Assembly (NCBI GenBank): GCA_003194525.1
Contig: NBIV01000162.1
Span: 62,001-126,000, forward strand
Length of the DNA: 64,000 nucleotides
DNA from: Gracilariopsis chorda
Taxonomy: Eukaryota > Rhodophyta > Florideophyceae > Gracilariales > Gracilariaceae
Direction of reading: 5' to 3'
In this document: positions 1 through 12,000 of the stretch, piece by piece
How positions within the stretch are numbered: the stretch's first letter is position 1
How the letters are laid out: the number at the start of each line of letters is the position of its first letter
Translations under genes and position numbers: made by a program
Notes under the pieces: generated by a model
What the model saw: only the letters and a program-made list of their open reading frames with translations
The model's database searches: none
What the model was told of the DNA's origin: nothing

Positions 1-303
1 TCAGCTCCCCCTTATTTTTTCCCTTACAGGGTGGCTTTCCCGCTACCCACAGCTCGTGTTCGCGTGTGCCACTAAAGTGGAAACCTCACCTCTCTAGAGG
101 ACGACCATCCCCATACACCGCTCCTGCGGATACCCGATTCTTGCCTCAACCTCCCTGCGCAAGTCGCGACGGTTGGCCTCGGCCTTACAACCCGACATAG
201 TCGTGCCACTCCTGGGAGGGCTCTACCCAACTGGGCTCACCTCTAACGAGGTAACATCCCGAACGTTTTTCGGTGCGCTTCCGCTTCCGGGCATTGCACT
301 ACA
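1..303 (+). mobile_element. 3' part of an LTR (825-bp solo-LTR family)
   Basis: This stretch matches the 3' third of the LTRs at 36810-37634 (+), 15925-16719 (+) and 9677-10501 (-). Shared blocks include the 'gcaagtcgcgac' segment, 'ctgggagggctctaccc' and the terminal GGGCATTGCACTACA. It ends in CA like the other copies. The left end lies outside the window, so its target duplication cannot be tested. It is more diverged than the two 825-bp copies. The sequence directly after it is the middle of a transposase gene, so this LTR appears to have inserted into that transposon. Confidence 0.8.
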
Positions 304-779
304 GTGATTGTGAACAAGGGGTATCAAGGACTGCTAGAAGTGATTTGCGCAATTCACCCAAATAAGACACCACGAAACGGGAGCCTTACAGTTGCTGAAC
401 GAAATGTGAATCGCAATACATCGAGCGATAGAACAATAGCCGAGAACTACTTTAGGCGCTTGTGTTTCTTATGGAAAATTTGTGGTTCTAAGTATCGCTG
501 GAAGGAAGCCTACTATGATCAATTCTTCTTCCTCGCCGTCTCTTTAACAAACATGCAGGTCAACTGGAATCAACTTCGTGCAGACCATGGAGAGTTTTAT
601 TGGAAGTACATACGAAGACTCTATGGTATTGGAGAAGAACTTGTGAGAAGAGAAACGATTGTCAAAGGCTGTACCGGGAGTGCAAGAAACGCCGTATGGC
701 TGTGGATTTTCGATCGTTGGCTGCGGTACATGAGAAACATAGCTCATATCCTGATGCTGATTTTGACCCGTTTGAATAG
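304..779 (+). pseudogene. DDE_Tnp_4-type transposase, C-terminal remnant
   Basis: The translation begins KGYQGLLEVI, then has LTVAERN, SSDRTIAENYF-RRLC-LW, YRWKEAYYD, SLTNMQV and LRADHGEFY. This is the order seen at the C-terminus of DDE_Tnp_4-type transposases of eukaryotic DNA transposons (ISL2EU/Harbinger-like), where the block reads roughly DKGYQG...SSDR-ENYFGRL..LW...ALTN. The catalytic N-terminal two thirds are missing because an LTR abuts position 303. Near 645-660 the reading frame shifts. A basic tail (RLYRECKKRR) then continues to a stop at 777-779. No terminal inverted repeat was found. Family assignment is from motif memory and is fairly secure at superfamily level. Confidence 0.7.
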
Positions 780-3700
780 AATTCCATTCCTATTGTCAAT
801 GTTGAGTGGCCACACTTTATGTAAACAAGATGGCGTTGGGTCCACATACCTGGGTGAAGCAAAGTTGCCAACTTCACCTACAGCCAGGAGAAAGGCACCC
901 AGCCACCACCTAGAGTTGTGTACAAAGTGTGGCTTGGCGGTGCTCAAACCGAACTGCTCTTGTCTTCCATGTGTTCTCTCATTTCCTGGTTGATGACCAT
1001 AGCCGCCCAGTTACTGGCCTTCCCGGTTTGGCCAGTTTGTTCTGCGAAGCGGGAGTCCTGCAACCCGGCGGCTTCATTAACAGCAGTTGTGGAGGCATGG
1101 ACGCCGGACGCGACGACATGAATGTCAACTACAGGGGTGGCGGCGGCGCTCCACCCTTGGACGTTGCACCCGATAACGTTGGCGGTTATAGAGTTGGCGG
1201 TGACGGAGCAGATGAGCCGGAATTGCTCGCCGGCGGTCGCAGTGGCAGAGGGAGAGAGCCTCCACCGCCTGAAGTTCTGCCACAGGGCAGTGACGGCAGA
1301 GTTCGCACAACTGGCGCACCTGACTGCACGGATCCCCACGGCGGCGGGGGTGGAGTGGGGGCTGCCGGAAGGGTAAACATCGTGCGGAATGGTATGGTGC
1401 CGGCGATCCTGTGGAGTGGCTGGATGAAAAGAGAGAGAGCAGTGGCTATTTTGTCAGAGAGCAACATCGGTAGCAGTGAACTAAACGCGCGAGAAATACC
1501 CGTGTGTAGAGCTGCGGTGACAAGAGGAAAAGTCGAGAGTGTGGCAGAAGCAACAAATGTGTCCGAAAAACGTGTTTAACATTAAAGGGGGTGTTACGGG
1601 CAGCGTTTTGTTTTGTTTGCGAGAAAATCTGCGGCCGAAACGGTTTCTAAGACAACATGAACATGAGTACCAAAAACGATGGCAGGAAAGAAACAGTAGC
1701 TTCAACAAACTTGTGCTCTGCACTTCATGGAGGTGGGGGAAGAGCGCTTGCTTCAGCTGCCGCCGCAGGAGACGGCGGAGGCGCGCGCGCTGCGGCTGTT
1801 GCCACAAGAGACGGGTGCCGCTGTGCGCGCGGCGGTTGTCTGCGCGTTGGCGCGGCGCGCTATAAAGGTATCCCTGAAAAGGCGGCTGCAAGCACTTGGC
1901 TGTTTGTTTGTTATGTGCCACCGGTTGGCGCTGTGAAGTGGCAGAGGAGGCCACGCGGCCTAGACAGTGTTGGTGGCAGCGAAAAGCTAGTACAGAAATA
2001 GGCGATTGAGCCATGAAATAGGTGGCTGACTGGAATTACAGTTTGGTATTCTCTCTATAGCTATTGGCTTGTTGCTTTAAGACACGTAGGGAATTTAAAG
2101 ATGAGTGCATTTTGTAGAAAACTATTTGTATTTCAAAATACTGTCGTGACAAAATTTTCAAGGAAAGGCAGAACAACAACGATCTGACTTTCGAAAAGTG
2201 TAGCTAAATGAATAAATACGTTGTTTTAAGGTAGTTACTTTCTATGTGGTTTAGAGACCTATTGGAGACGGTATTTGTCAAAAGCGACGATTGAAGCAGA
2301 AGAAATATAGGGAAAGGAGACAGATGGAGTCGGACGACGAAACAATTAACCCAGAAAATGACCATTAAACTACGCAGTTAATGTGATTGTCTTCTACACA
2401 CAGCTTTTGTGTTAATGATTTTGAGTTATCTATATGCGATGAAATTGCATGTAACGTATAATGTGTTCAAAACCTATGAATTAGTCCTAACGCTATGTTT
2501 TTGCGCAAAGAGTGAATCCCTACGTAATTACTCCGTATCTGTATTGTAGACCTACTACTCCCGGTTTCCTTACAGACCATTGATTCTTGTTTGGAAACGC
2601 ATTTCGTTCTTGCTTCTTGAGTCGCACCTCATCTTTCAATACCTGCAACGCTTTGCGAACCCTCGATTGGGATGTACTACCTCCTTTGCTCTTGCGTGTC
2701 TCGTTCGTTTTAGTTCGCGGGATGACTTGCGGAGCATCTTGAGGAGCTTCTTGGGGACAGCTCCAACATCACCGAGGTCACCAGCATCCACCACAACCAT
2801 GCCACCTTGCCCACTTCTGGTCCACGCAATTCACCATACCGCTGAGCGTTCGTATCAGCAAGTAAAGGGTTACCCATCCATAGGAATGAACCTCAAGTGG
2901 TAGCTGCTATGAAAGCTGACTCAAGGCAAGACGTTTCGACACCACAAAGAGACTGCACAATGATTGGTTGGAAAGAGAACTCCTAAAACTACGACAGGAT
3001 GCAAACTTGCGACAGCTTCCCAAAGTGATCTTCGGCTTGTCATGCCGTTTAGAAACCCTCTCTTTATAATTAGACGCTCCTTCTGTGTTTCATGTTCGTC
3101 GCGAAAGAGTGCACGCTGATTGTCCTAGCTGGGGCACCCAAACGAGTACAAATTCTTCCTCGGAACCGCCTAGAAGAGGCATGAAGGTTCGTTCATGCGC
3201 GTGAAACCCAAAGCTCGCAGCGTCACGTAACAGATGGACAGCAGATTTCACCGGACTGCCCAAAGCATAACAAGCGTATTCGACCGCATGGTATCAAACG
3301 AGGGTGAAGCGAACTGCGGTCGTGCTTTTGCTTCTCTCTGAAGATGAAATGGGCAAATTGTTTTAACTCCGCCAGTTCTGCAAGAAACGGGACGTTTCCT
3401 AAATTGTCGTCGAGCGAACCTACTGCTGACACGAAACTGAGACATCAAAGGGCTCCAATCGGAGCACGCCACAACAATGGTTTCCGTGAATGCATTTTCA
3501 CGTAGGCCTTCACGGAGAACGAGGACCTGAGTTTCGATTACTCACTCCCCCACAAAGCACATGAAGTTAAGCATAATTCTCTTTCCAGTCGCAGCATGTG
3601 CGGTGACTGAAAACTGTGAGAAATCAACCACTCTCCAATATTCTATCAGGTATTCTCCCGACGTTGCGATGGATATGATTACTGTTTCTGCGGGCGTGAG

Positions 3701-3828
3701 CAAAATCAGCTGGATCTCTGAACCACCGGTTGAAGTATACTCGCCAAGACCTCCGGAAACTGAGTTCGCATCCATTAATCGCGTCCAAAGTGCACTCAGT
3801 GAAAGTTCAGTGCAGTCTCGCAGAAGGG
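780..3828. other. No supported gene; includes a GC-rich tract with a TATA-like site
   Basis: Several overlapping ORFs of 60-215 codons exist here, but none shows a recognisable domain. From about 1080 to 1870 the sequence is GC-rich with many GGC/GGT triplets, which opens long frames on both strands by composition alone. A TATA-like CTATAAAGG lies at 1864-1872 at the right edge of that tract. The following sequence, 1900-3800, is AT-rich with no convincing frame, so any transcript starting there is unidentified. Confidence 0.5.
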
Positions 3829-3835
3829 TATAAAA
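3829..3835 (+). promoter_or_regulatory. TATA box of the secreted-protein gene
   Basis: TATAAAA lies 94 bp upstream of the ATG at 3930. Transcription starting about 30 bp downstream would give a 5' leader of roughly 70 nt. This argues against a GTG start upstream at 3837, which would fall before the expected transcription start. Confidence 0.7.
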
Positions 3836-3929
3836 GGTGCACAGGATCTTGCTCTCTCGTCACTTTGAGCTCGATCAACATCCCCAAGGCCAAACCCCCA
3901 TCACCAAGCAGTCCGCCTTACCTGTCAAG

Positions 3930-5786
3930 ATGGCAGCTTCTGTTTTCAATTCTGTTCTTCTTGCGTCTCTTTTTCTCCAAGTCTGTTGGTCATTGGAGTT
4001 CCCCACTTATTCCTACCGTGATCATCCCTTCTACACTTCGCCTGAGCATGACGAAGCTCGTCCATCCCCGGTAGTCATGCACAAGTACTACACACACAAC
4101 CCAAAAGCAGGAAAAGTGACAGGAAATCTTCTCTTCGCGCCTCGTTCGGCTACCTACAACTCTTTCCCCTCAAAACAGCCGTTTGGATCCAAGCTGGATG
4201 CGCTATTCATCCCAGGAACTAGCAATGAATCCAAGTCAACATTTGTGGAGGTGCACGTGAACCGCCGTACTCGCGTGTTTCTCGTGCTAAACGGTAAGGG
4301 GTTGTCCCTGAACGCTATGAAGAACTTGGCCTCTATTACCGGTCTCAGTGCAGAATGGAGAAACCTTAGAGGGATTCGTTCCGCCTCTGGAAGTCGCATT
4401 CCAATCGGTGACAAAGCCCGCCTGGGACGTATCTTCAGCTTACCACGCCACGGAGCTATTGTAGAAAGAATAGTGGAACCAGATGAGCCCCTCCTTCTTC
4501 CTCACCCTGGTTCTGTCTCTGTCAATAATGTGAAGTGCCGTCGTTTTACACTGCTCTTCGCGAAGCCGGAGGAAGGGAATCCTATCGCGTTCGAATCTCC
4601 GCATGTCCCAGAGCACGTACATTCACACATCAGAGGTGAAATTGTGAAGACAACCCCCGTGTTTCCGAACATGAAATGCCCGAACTGGTTGCATGATATG
4701 CATGTGACTTCGTCGAGAGATTCTTCGGTTGCAAGAACACACGGCGAACAGGTCCACTGGCGTACGTGGCACCCACCAATCGATCCCGTTTTCTGGTGCT
4801 ACTACGACCACGAGCATGGATCCTTCCCCGGGAAGCATTGGCCTATGTTCGGCTATACGGCTTGGAAGACCTTTGATAACACAACCGTTCACAAACGACA
4901 GGACGAATCTCACAATGGTTTCAAGACGTACTCCTTCCCAGTACCCGGCCGAAGCAGGTATGTGGTGATAGTGGTTCATATGCATCTCTCATTCGCAAGG
5001 AGATTCACTGCCCGTCATCATACTGTAAGTTTCACGGTCTTAGACAAGAACTGGAATGTGGAAATGGAGCTGCACATGAAGATGGACTTCGGAGCAGCGG
5101 TGGTCACCTTGAAAGACGGTGGGGATGAACCCATTAGCGATCGTGATGTGGATATCCAGGAAGAACTTGGAAGTCGGGGAGTGTTAGCAAATCGAAGGTT
5201 TAACATTCTCAACGAAGATGAGAACTATCCTGAGTCTGTTGACCCGAGATTTCGGTTGAACTGTGGCCGCACGGCCACTGAAGCAAACAAACGTGCGGTA
5301 CTGCGTGGTATTTATGAGCAATGGAGAGGTCCACTCAACACATGCTCAAAATCGAATGGGCGTATCAACAGAGGTTTCAACTTTGATGTTCGTAACCCAT
5401 CTACAGCGCTTCGTTTCTTGAATGACACGTCAGATGAAAACACGCAGAAGCTGTCAGGAAATGGCGTCAATCGCTTCCTAAAAGTGCGTAACGGCCTCGA
5501 GTTCGGTGTTGATCACTGCCACTTCGGAAACTCCTCAACGAACTTCATGACATCGGACGGTGTCTTCTACACAGACCCATACTTCTCGGTTGTTGAGGAA
5601 GGCCCCGGAACAAACTCCGTGCGGCAGTACATAAAGCCTGGATTCAAACCCTTGAATCTTGATGCGGGCGTTATGCTTCCAATCGACGCCTGGTACTCTC
5701 ACATGACATATGTCCCGAGGAAGACAAAACCGGGAGGAAGGAGATTCATGAACATGGAGAGGTCTGTGTTTGCTGCCGTCAACTGA
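3930..5786 (+). CDS. Secreted protein of unknown function with a His/Cys-rich motif
   Basis: An intact 618-residue single-exon ORF. The ATG at 3930 opens a clear signal peptide (MAASVFNSVLLASLFLQVCWS, then LEF), so the product should enter the secretory pathway. The most striking part is residues about 250-297: CPNWLHDMHV, then HWRTWHPPIDP, then CYYDHEHGS. This concentration of His, Cys, Trp and Asp looks like a metal or catalytic site, though I cannot assign a named family. Later segments resemble a soluble beta-rich extracellular protein (VIVVHMHLSFARRF, VLDKNWNVEMELHMKMDFGAAVV). The C-terminal third keeps a second Cys/His stretch (GVDHCHFGNSS) and several N-glycosylation sequons. No membrane span follows the signal peptide. 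The gene has its own TATA box, and its neighbours are repeats, so context gives no role. Codon usage is ordinary and no break is seen. Confidence 0.9.
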   Translation: MAASVFNSVLLASLFLQVCWSLEFPTYSYRDHPFYTSPEHDEARPSPVVMHKYYTHNPKAGKVTGNLLFAPRSATYNSFPSKQPFGSKLDALFIPGTSNESKSTFVEVHVNRRTRVFLVLNGKGLSLNAMKNLASITGLSAEWRNLRGIRSASGSRIPIGDKARLGRIFSLPRHGAIVERIVEPDEPLLLPHPGSVSVNNVKCRRFTLLFAKPEEGNPIAFESPHVPEHVHSHIRGEIVKTTPVFPNMKCPNWLHDMHVTSSRDSSVARTHGEQVHWRTWHPPIDPVFWCYYDHEHGSFPGKHWPMFGYTAWKTFDNTTVHKRQDESHNGFKTYSFPVPGRSRYVVIVVHMHLSFARRFTARHHTVSFTVLDKNWNVEMELHMKMDFGAAVVTLKDGGDEPISDRDVDIQEELGSRGVLANRRFNILNEDENYPESVDPRFRLNCGRTATEANKRAVLRGIYEQWRGPLNTCSKSNGRINRGFNFDVRNPSTALRFLNDTSDENTQKLSGNGVNRFLKVRNGLEFGVDHCHFGNSSTNFMTSDGVFYTDPYFSVVEEGPGTNSVRQYIKPGFKPLNLDAGVMLPIDAWYSHMTYVPRKTKPGGRRFMNMERSVFAAVN

Positions 5787-7254
5787 GTCGCAATCCACGC
5801 AGCGCTTCGTTTTTGGGGTTTCCATTAACCTTAAGGCTACCAGAATTCTACAATCTTTTTGTTTTTATCATTTTCTATTTTGCGCGCCAATCATATAATA
5901 TACTATCTTGAGTGAACACGTTTATTGTGACGTTAAAAGACTCTTAGGAGTTCGAGTGCATTTTTTGAACGCCACAGAATTTCAATACCGTGCCGATCCG
6001 CCCTCGTCGTTGAAATTCTCTACTGTTGCAAACAGGTCTCTTCTATTGATGTTCGTGTTCCATGAAGAAAATTGTTTCGTGCCAACGACGCTGATCGCAT
6101 TGGCCGTTCATTTTGAGTTTCGTTTCTTGCAGAACTTCTGTATCAGCAAATGCAAACGAGAGTTTTAACAATCTACAGCTTCAAATGCTCGGACTCTGGC
6201 AAGTTATGTGACATTAGAATCTCGTACTTCAGTGCCCTTTTGAATGACTTTCCATTTCTCAAAAGCAAAATACTCGCTGGCTACGCTGCTTGCGATATTC
6301 TTGGGATGTCGGAAAACTCTCAAACTGGAACCGATGATAGTCTTCAAATAACTCGTGCTCATAGAAAAGTAACCCTCTCTGGGCCCAAATTTTCTGAAAC
6401 AATGATCATCTTGAATCACGAGTTTATTCCGAAAACGTTCATAAGAAAACTTCTTCGGGTAATCCTTTAACCCTTTACTTCTTGTTCTTGGTCTTGAGAT
6501 TGTGGAGAACGCTTTCGGTTTACTTTCTGTGGAGGCCATTTTGTGGACATATAACGCTGGTGGTGACAAACCCTAAGATTCCCACGCAAAGCCCAAAAGA
6601 CAAATGAAATGAATAAAACAAAATGAAAGCAGAGAAAGAGCAAATGCCTGTAGAGGATACACCGCCAATGGGGATTCACAATACCACACCAAGAAATAGA
6701 AAACAACTATAGAGGAAAGACTCAAAGCATTAGAATAGCTCACGAACTGCTAAATAAAATACTAAAATTCGGGAATATCATAAAAACCAAAAATTGCAAA
6801 CAACCTGCATACTGTCAAGCATACCTGCCCCATCTGTTGCTCTAGGTGGAAAAAATCGGAAAAGGGTAGAGTCGCTATGAGATTTGATATTTTAAGAACC
6901 AGCCCCCTCTTCCCGCTTGCACCCCAGGCGTCTCTCGTCGCTTCCACTCCAGGCTCCTTTGGCCTGCAGCGCGCTGCACCACACCCACGCCCTGCAACAA
7001 CCACCACAGCAGCTACTACAACAACCAGAAAAGCCGCCGCATTTGCAGCAGCAATCACAATGCTCTCACTCCGCCCAGCCTCGTCCCGTCTTTTGCTTTC
7101 CATACCAGACTTAATGGAACATGATACCGACGTTCTACACAACCAGAATTCTTTCCCGCCTTTGGAACGCCATCAATTACGTCTTCAGCCGGATGAAGAC
7201 TACAATGGAGCAACGGGGAAAATAGCTGGTGCCGGTTCTGCCGCGGAGTTTGAA
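5787..7254. other. Intergenic, AT-rich, no supported gene
   Basis: This holds the 3' flank of the secreted-protein gene and then AT-rich DNA. A 207-codon frame at 6877-7500 begins with a low-complexity Ala/Thr/Pro stretch and runs into the 147-bp repeat at 7255. It has no recognised domain, and I do not call it a gene. Confidence 0.5.
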
Positions 7255-7401
7255 TGGCTGTACCAGCCGTTCAGTGAAACGTGTACACGTACACGTTTCA
7301 CTAAGCCTGACGGTCAGAGTATCAATAAAGAACTGCTGGAGGCTCTGGCTGACCTCTTGTGTCAGTCATGGCACGAGGCACTACCCCGCATTTTTCATGG
7401 T
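7255..7401 (+). repeat. 147-bp direct repeat, copy 1 (coding-like)
   Basis: This copy matches 14141-14287 in the same orientation over the full 147 bp, with 14 differences by eye (about 90% identity) and no gaps. Both copies stay open in one frame: WLYQPFSE, RTRFT, PDGQSINK, ALADL, HEALPR and FHG are shared. Copy 1 contains a perfect 13-bp-arm inverted repeat at 7273-7302 (AGTGAAACGTGTA / TACACGTTTCACT) that copy 2 has lost. Flanking sequences of the two copies do not match. The origin is unknown: it could be a fragment of a host gene family or of a transposon gene. Confidence 0.75.
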
Positions 7402-9028
7402 TGCATCGCGGTGAATAACTCTCACTCTGGGGTTTCAACGCACTTCTTTCTCCATTTCTCTTTCCACTACCCTCGGAGTGCACGCATGTGCTCCACCTGA
7501 CGCATCCAGAACCGTTCACCCGCTTGGAGAACTTTCGTTTGCGAGTCTTCTCAAACTACATCAGCATGAGTGCCCCTTTTTGCGGCAGCGCTCCTTCCCT
7601 TATTGCGCTTCAGCTGGCGCGGCAAACCAAACTCACTTCTGAATTTGTGCGCAATCTCTCACCAGACCCCCGCAGTCATCAACTTCCGATTTGAGTTCAA
7701 CGTGTCGACGCGCTTTCGGACTTGCCTTTTTATCGGAGTTGCCTTCCAATTCACAACCCCACTTGCATATTTGGGGGAAGCGTTCCTTCATTTGTGCAGG
7801 CTCTAAGTAGCCTCCAAACTAACATTGAGTAGCTTTAACCTGGTAACCTTTGCAACTCTTTTGGAAGCACTGCGCCGGACGAAAACCCATCTTACTGGCA
7901 GTCAGTTTTTGAATTGAAGATTTGGAGGAAGCGTTCCCTCCCGTCCGGAACCTATGTAATTGGTTTTTTTTTCAAGAAATGGGTGACAATTAATCAACAA
8001 AGGAACCATTCGTGTAAATAATCTGGCAAACCGTTCTCCGTCTTATGTGTTTCTTTCTATTCTCTCTACCTACTTCGCTTGCCCTTTTGCGCCAACGCAC
8101 CACCGAAGTTGCAACCGACGCTCTTTTTTTCGAGTCACCGACGGAACTTGACGTAATTGTGGTCACCCGGAAACCTTCGTTTCTGTGCTGCGTAGACCCG
8201 TGTAGGCTAGAGGCTTCTTGAACATCTTCATGTCTTTGAACAACCCTTGCCTTTGGCTTGGCGTCTGGACCGAGCACCGGAAGCCTTTACGCTGCAACTC
8301 TTTGCTACTACTACACGATCCCCAGCCCCGCGCTGAACTAAGAACTCTACACCCCAGCCGTTTGCGTACGCATTGTGATTCGGCGTTACCTCCCCAACAC
8401 AAAAACTTGGGTTTAGAAGAAAGTCCCGCCACTCCACCGGAAGCTGCGCGGAGTTGAGAAATGACCAGACTGGACGCTTGCATCTTTGATTAAGGGCCTC
8501 TGTTGCCATTACCCTTACGTAGACTTTGGCACTCTTACTGTTGATATAGTTCGAAAGCTAAGCACCGGCAGGGAATCGAGTGGGGACTTGAACTAATCTG
8601 AGGGCTGGTAATCACACCGTGTAACCAGTTCTGCTGGGGTGTGCTCTACGAATCCTCGGACACGGGGTGTCTCATCGTTCAGCCCGGACTAAATCTTCGT
8701 TACTGATAGCAGAGAAACCTTTGCCAAGCGAGCATCCACAAGGAACTAGAGGAGGTTTACTGGCGAAAACATATCCCCTGTAAGTAACCTCTCCTGGACG
8801 TTCCGTAGGAAAGCACGCAGCAAGTTCTGGTTTGTGCATAAATTGTCAGGCAGCAGCAAATCACAACTCACCGGGAGAGTCTAATTCGGAGTCAGAGGTC
8901 TGACCTTTAGGGCCTTCGGAGATAGCGTCTCCTGCCAGTGTCCCCGCCAAGAAGAATCCCTCGCCCGGTATGGGACCGGTGAAGATAAGAAATTACTACT
9001 CTCCTCTCTGACTGCCAGTCTCTCAGTG
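7402..9028. other. No supported gene; upstream flank of the Copia remnant
   Basis: Short frames on both strands have no recognisable domain. The 5' LTR and primer binding site of the Copia element should lie in the right part, but I could not find a direct repeat between this region and 13863-14140. Confidence 0.4.
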
Positions 9029-12000
9029 ATGGATGGGGATGGAGTTACAGATACAAGGCGCGTCCCTCGCTTACAAGGGAACGCAGACTACTATACTTGG
9101 CGGATATATGGTCGCCACTTGATGCACGCCTCACAAGCAATCTTCGTGCTCAGCCAAGAGCGAACCATAGAGACACAAAGTACCGCCAAAGCGCGAAAGC
9201 GCTGGGACGATGCCGATAGGAAAGCACGTTCTATTATCGTGCAAAACTCAGGCCCACAACCCATCGTTGCCGTCTCAGAGCTACTAAAACGAGAGCATTG
9301 CACCTCATTAGAAGTATGGACGAGGTTGGAATCAACCTATAAGAAGGACAACATCCAGCCCAAGATGAACCTTCGTCAACGTCTAAGCGGTATGAGATTC
9401 CATGATAGTGACGACATACAGAAGCACCTACACGACATAGAAACCATCTTCTTAGAGCTTGCACGCTTAGGAGATCGACTACCTGATCCCAAACGCACCG
9501 CTTGCCTACTTAAAACACTCCCCGAATCTCTAATGGCGATCACTCTCCTAGCCGACGCCAATAAAATGGAATACGATCAAGTCGTCTCCCTCGTACGTTC
9601 TGAAATGGACAGAAGAAAGCATCGAAAGTGCGCAACTATCTCAGAGGCACAAGAACCAAATAAAGCGCGACAAAATTGTGGTGCAACGCCCCAAAGGGGA
9701 GAAACACCGAAAGACGTTCGGGATCTTTCCTCCGTGGAGGTGAACCCAGGTGGGTAGAGCCCCTCTAGGGGTGGCACGGCGGAGCCGGTTTGTAAGATCG
9801 AGGCCACCCTTCCCGACTAGCGCAAGAGGGTTTAGGACAAGAATCGGTATCCGCGAGAGTGGGAATGCGTCCTCGCCAGAGGTAGGTTTCCACGTAAGTG
9901 GGAGTGTGTGAGCGGATGCGCACACGAGGGCCGCGGATAGCGTGAGGTGCTACCATAGAAAGTGGGAAAAGGAAGGGCGAAGAGGAGGAAAAGAGGAAGA
10001 AGTGAGTCGCGAGAGCGACGGGGGCGAACGGCGATGCCGGTACCAATATCCCTATACAGGGCCAAACACCAATGCAATTGGAATAATATGACTCCCAGTG
10101 ATGGGTCCTTTTAGATGTGCAAGGGGTTAGATGTCCCGTGGTTCACGGCGTTTCCCTCCAAGGAGGAGTAGAGCACGCGCGCAAGCGGTAACAACTAGAG
10201 CCAATTCCCCAGGTTGGGGTCCCTTGTTGGGGAAGGTTTACTGGAGCGACGGCAGTGCGCCGTCGCACTAAGTACTAGCTTCCCAGAAATGGGTGTGAAA
10301 ATAATAAATAAAATCAACTAAAATACTCCACATTTCATGGCAACATCCACTACTGTGGCCAACCACCAATTGACCCAAAACCGTGTCCCACGTGTCCATA
10401 TCCACTGCTGTGGGGCGTAGTTCATATACACACTACATAACCGATAATATCAGGAAAGTATTCAAGTACCAAGAATCCCTCCTTGAGGGCGTTGCACTTC
10501 AAAAATCCGCACCCCGCAGCCCAGATATCTCACCCCGGACCAAGAAAATCTACGTTCAAATCCAAGAATATTAGATGCTGGAACTGTGGTAAACTAGGAC
10601 ATATTCGCGCTGAATGCAGAGTAAGGAGAACGATTGACCGTGCAAAACACAGACATGCTGAACGCGGAAGAAATTGCTTCCTAAGGAGAAACAAGAACAG
10701 AAAGCAAGGACTATGGGACTCAAACAGTCATGAACAAAACCCAAACCGACGCAATAGCCAACTATACAACACTGAACAAGAGCCATGAGATTTCGTGGCA
10801 ATTGCTAAGGCTATTTCTTCCTGCTTTGATAGTAAAGTCAACACATGGCTCGACTGTAGTGCGGCACATGTCTTTGTCAACGAAAAATCATTGTTCTGGG
10901 ACTATGAGTGTACTGGAGACCAAACAGTTCGCATATGCGACCGCCAATCTAGGATCGAAGGATACGGAACAATAATACTCCCACTGGGAGATGGATTGAG
11001 TCTTCCCGCAAAAAACACACGATCCTTTGACTCTTACCTTACTTCCCTCTCAATCCTCGCACAGCATACTCGGGTAGAATTCTTGAACAACTCAGAGTCC
11101 ACGTGCTTCATCATCAAACATCCGAAATCTGGTGATGTACTCTACCGGTCACAACAGAGGGACGGACTATATCCGCTTCCGAACCCTATCGCCCAACCAA
11201 GAGCACATACGGCAACCCCATTCTCAGGTGACACTGCCAAGGACTGGCACGACAGATTTGGTCACAAAGGTAAGGATAGGCTGTTTTCCTGTTCGGAACA
11301 ATCGAAATGGATCCCAAACCTCTTACGCTCTGAGGTATACAACATCCAATGCTCAGACTGCATTGACACAGGGAAAAAACGAGCTGCCGTGGAACCCTCA
11401 GCGTCAACGGCCCCGAAGCCCCTAGAGCTGGTGCCTAAAGACCTTACTGGTCCGATCAACCCACCTTCATTACAAGGCTCGAGGTATATGCAGGTTCTCC
11501 TTGATGACAAAACAAGATCTTCATCTATATACTTTATGGATAGGAAACTGCAGTTCTTCCCGTCCATAAGATGGTAAAAGGCGCGTGCAGGAAACGCGTT
11601 ACGAGGCTATACACGTTACCGGTTACGCCTTGACGGGGCTGGTGAAAACCGATCTGGTGACTTCATCACATACGCGCCAGAAAACGGAGTCGTCCTCGAG
11701 TACACTTCACCGTACGCCCACCAGTCGAATGTAGCAGCAGAAAAGATCATCCAAGACCTGTGGAAAACTGCAAGGACATTTCTGCACGATTCAGAACTCC
11801 CCCTAGAACTATGGGAAGAGGCGATATCCCACGCGAACTGGATACGTAACCGCCTACCAAACTCCCGTGTAGGTATGCAGATTCCCTACACACTATGGTT
11901 CAAGAGAAAGCCAGACTTCTCGAGACTTTTGAAGTTTGGACAAAATGGACATGCACTTATCTACAGGTCAGGGACTATTCCCAACAAAAAACTCCTGCCT

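Noticed and set aside
3837-3929. Upstream GTG start of the secreted-protein gene
   Set aside because: It falls directly after the TATA box, before the likely transcription start, and would bury the signal peptide.
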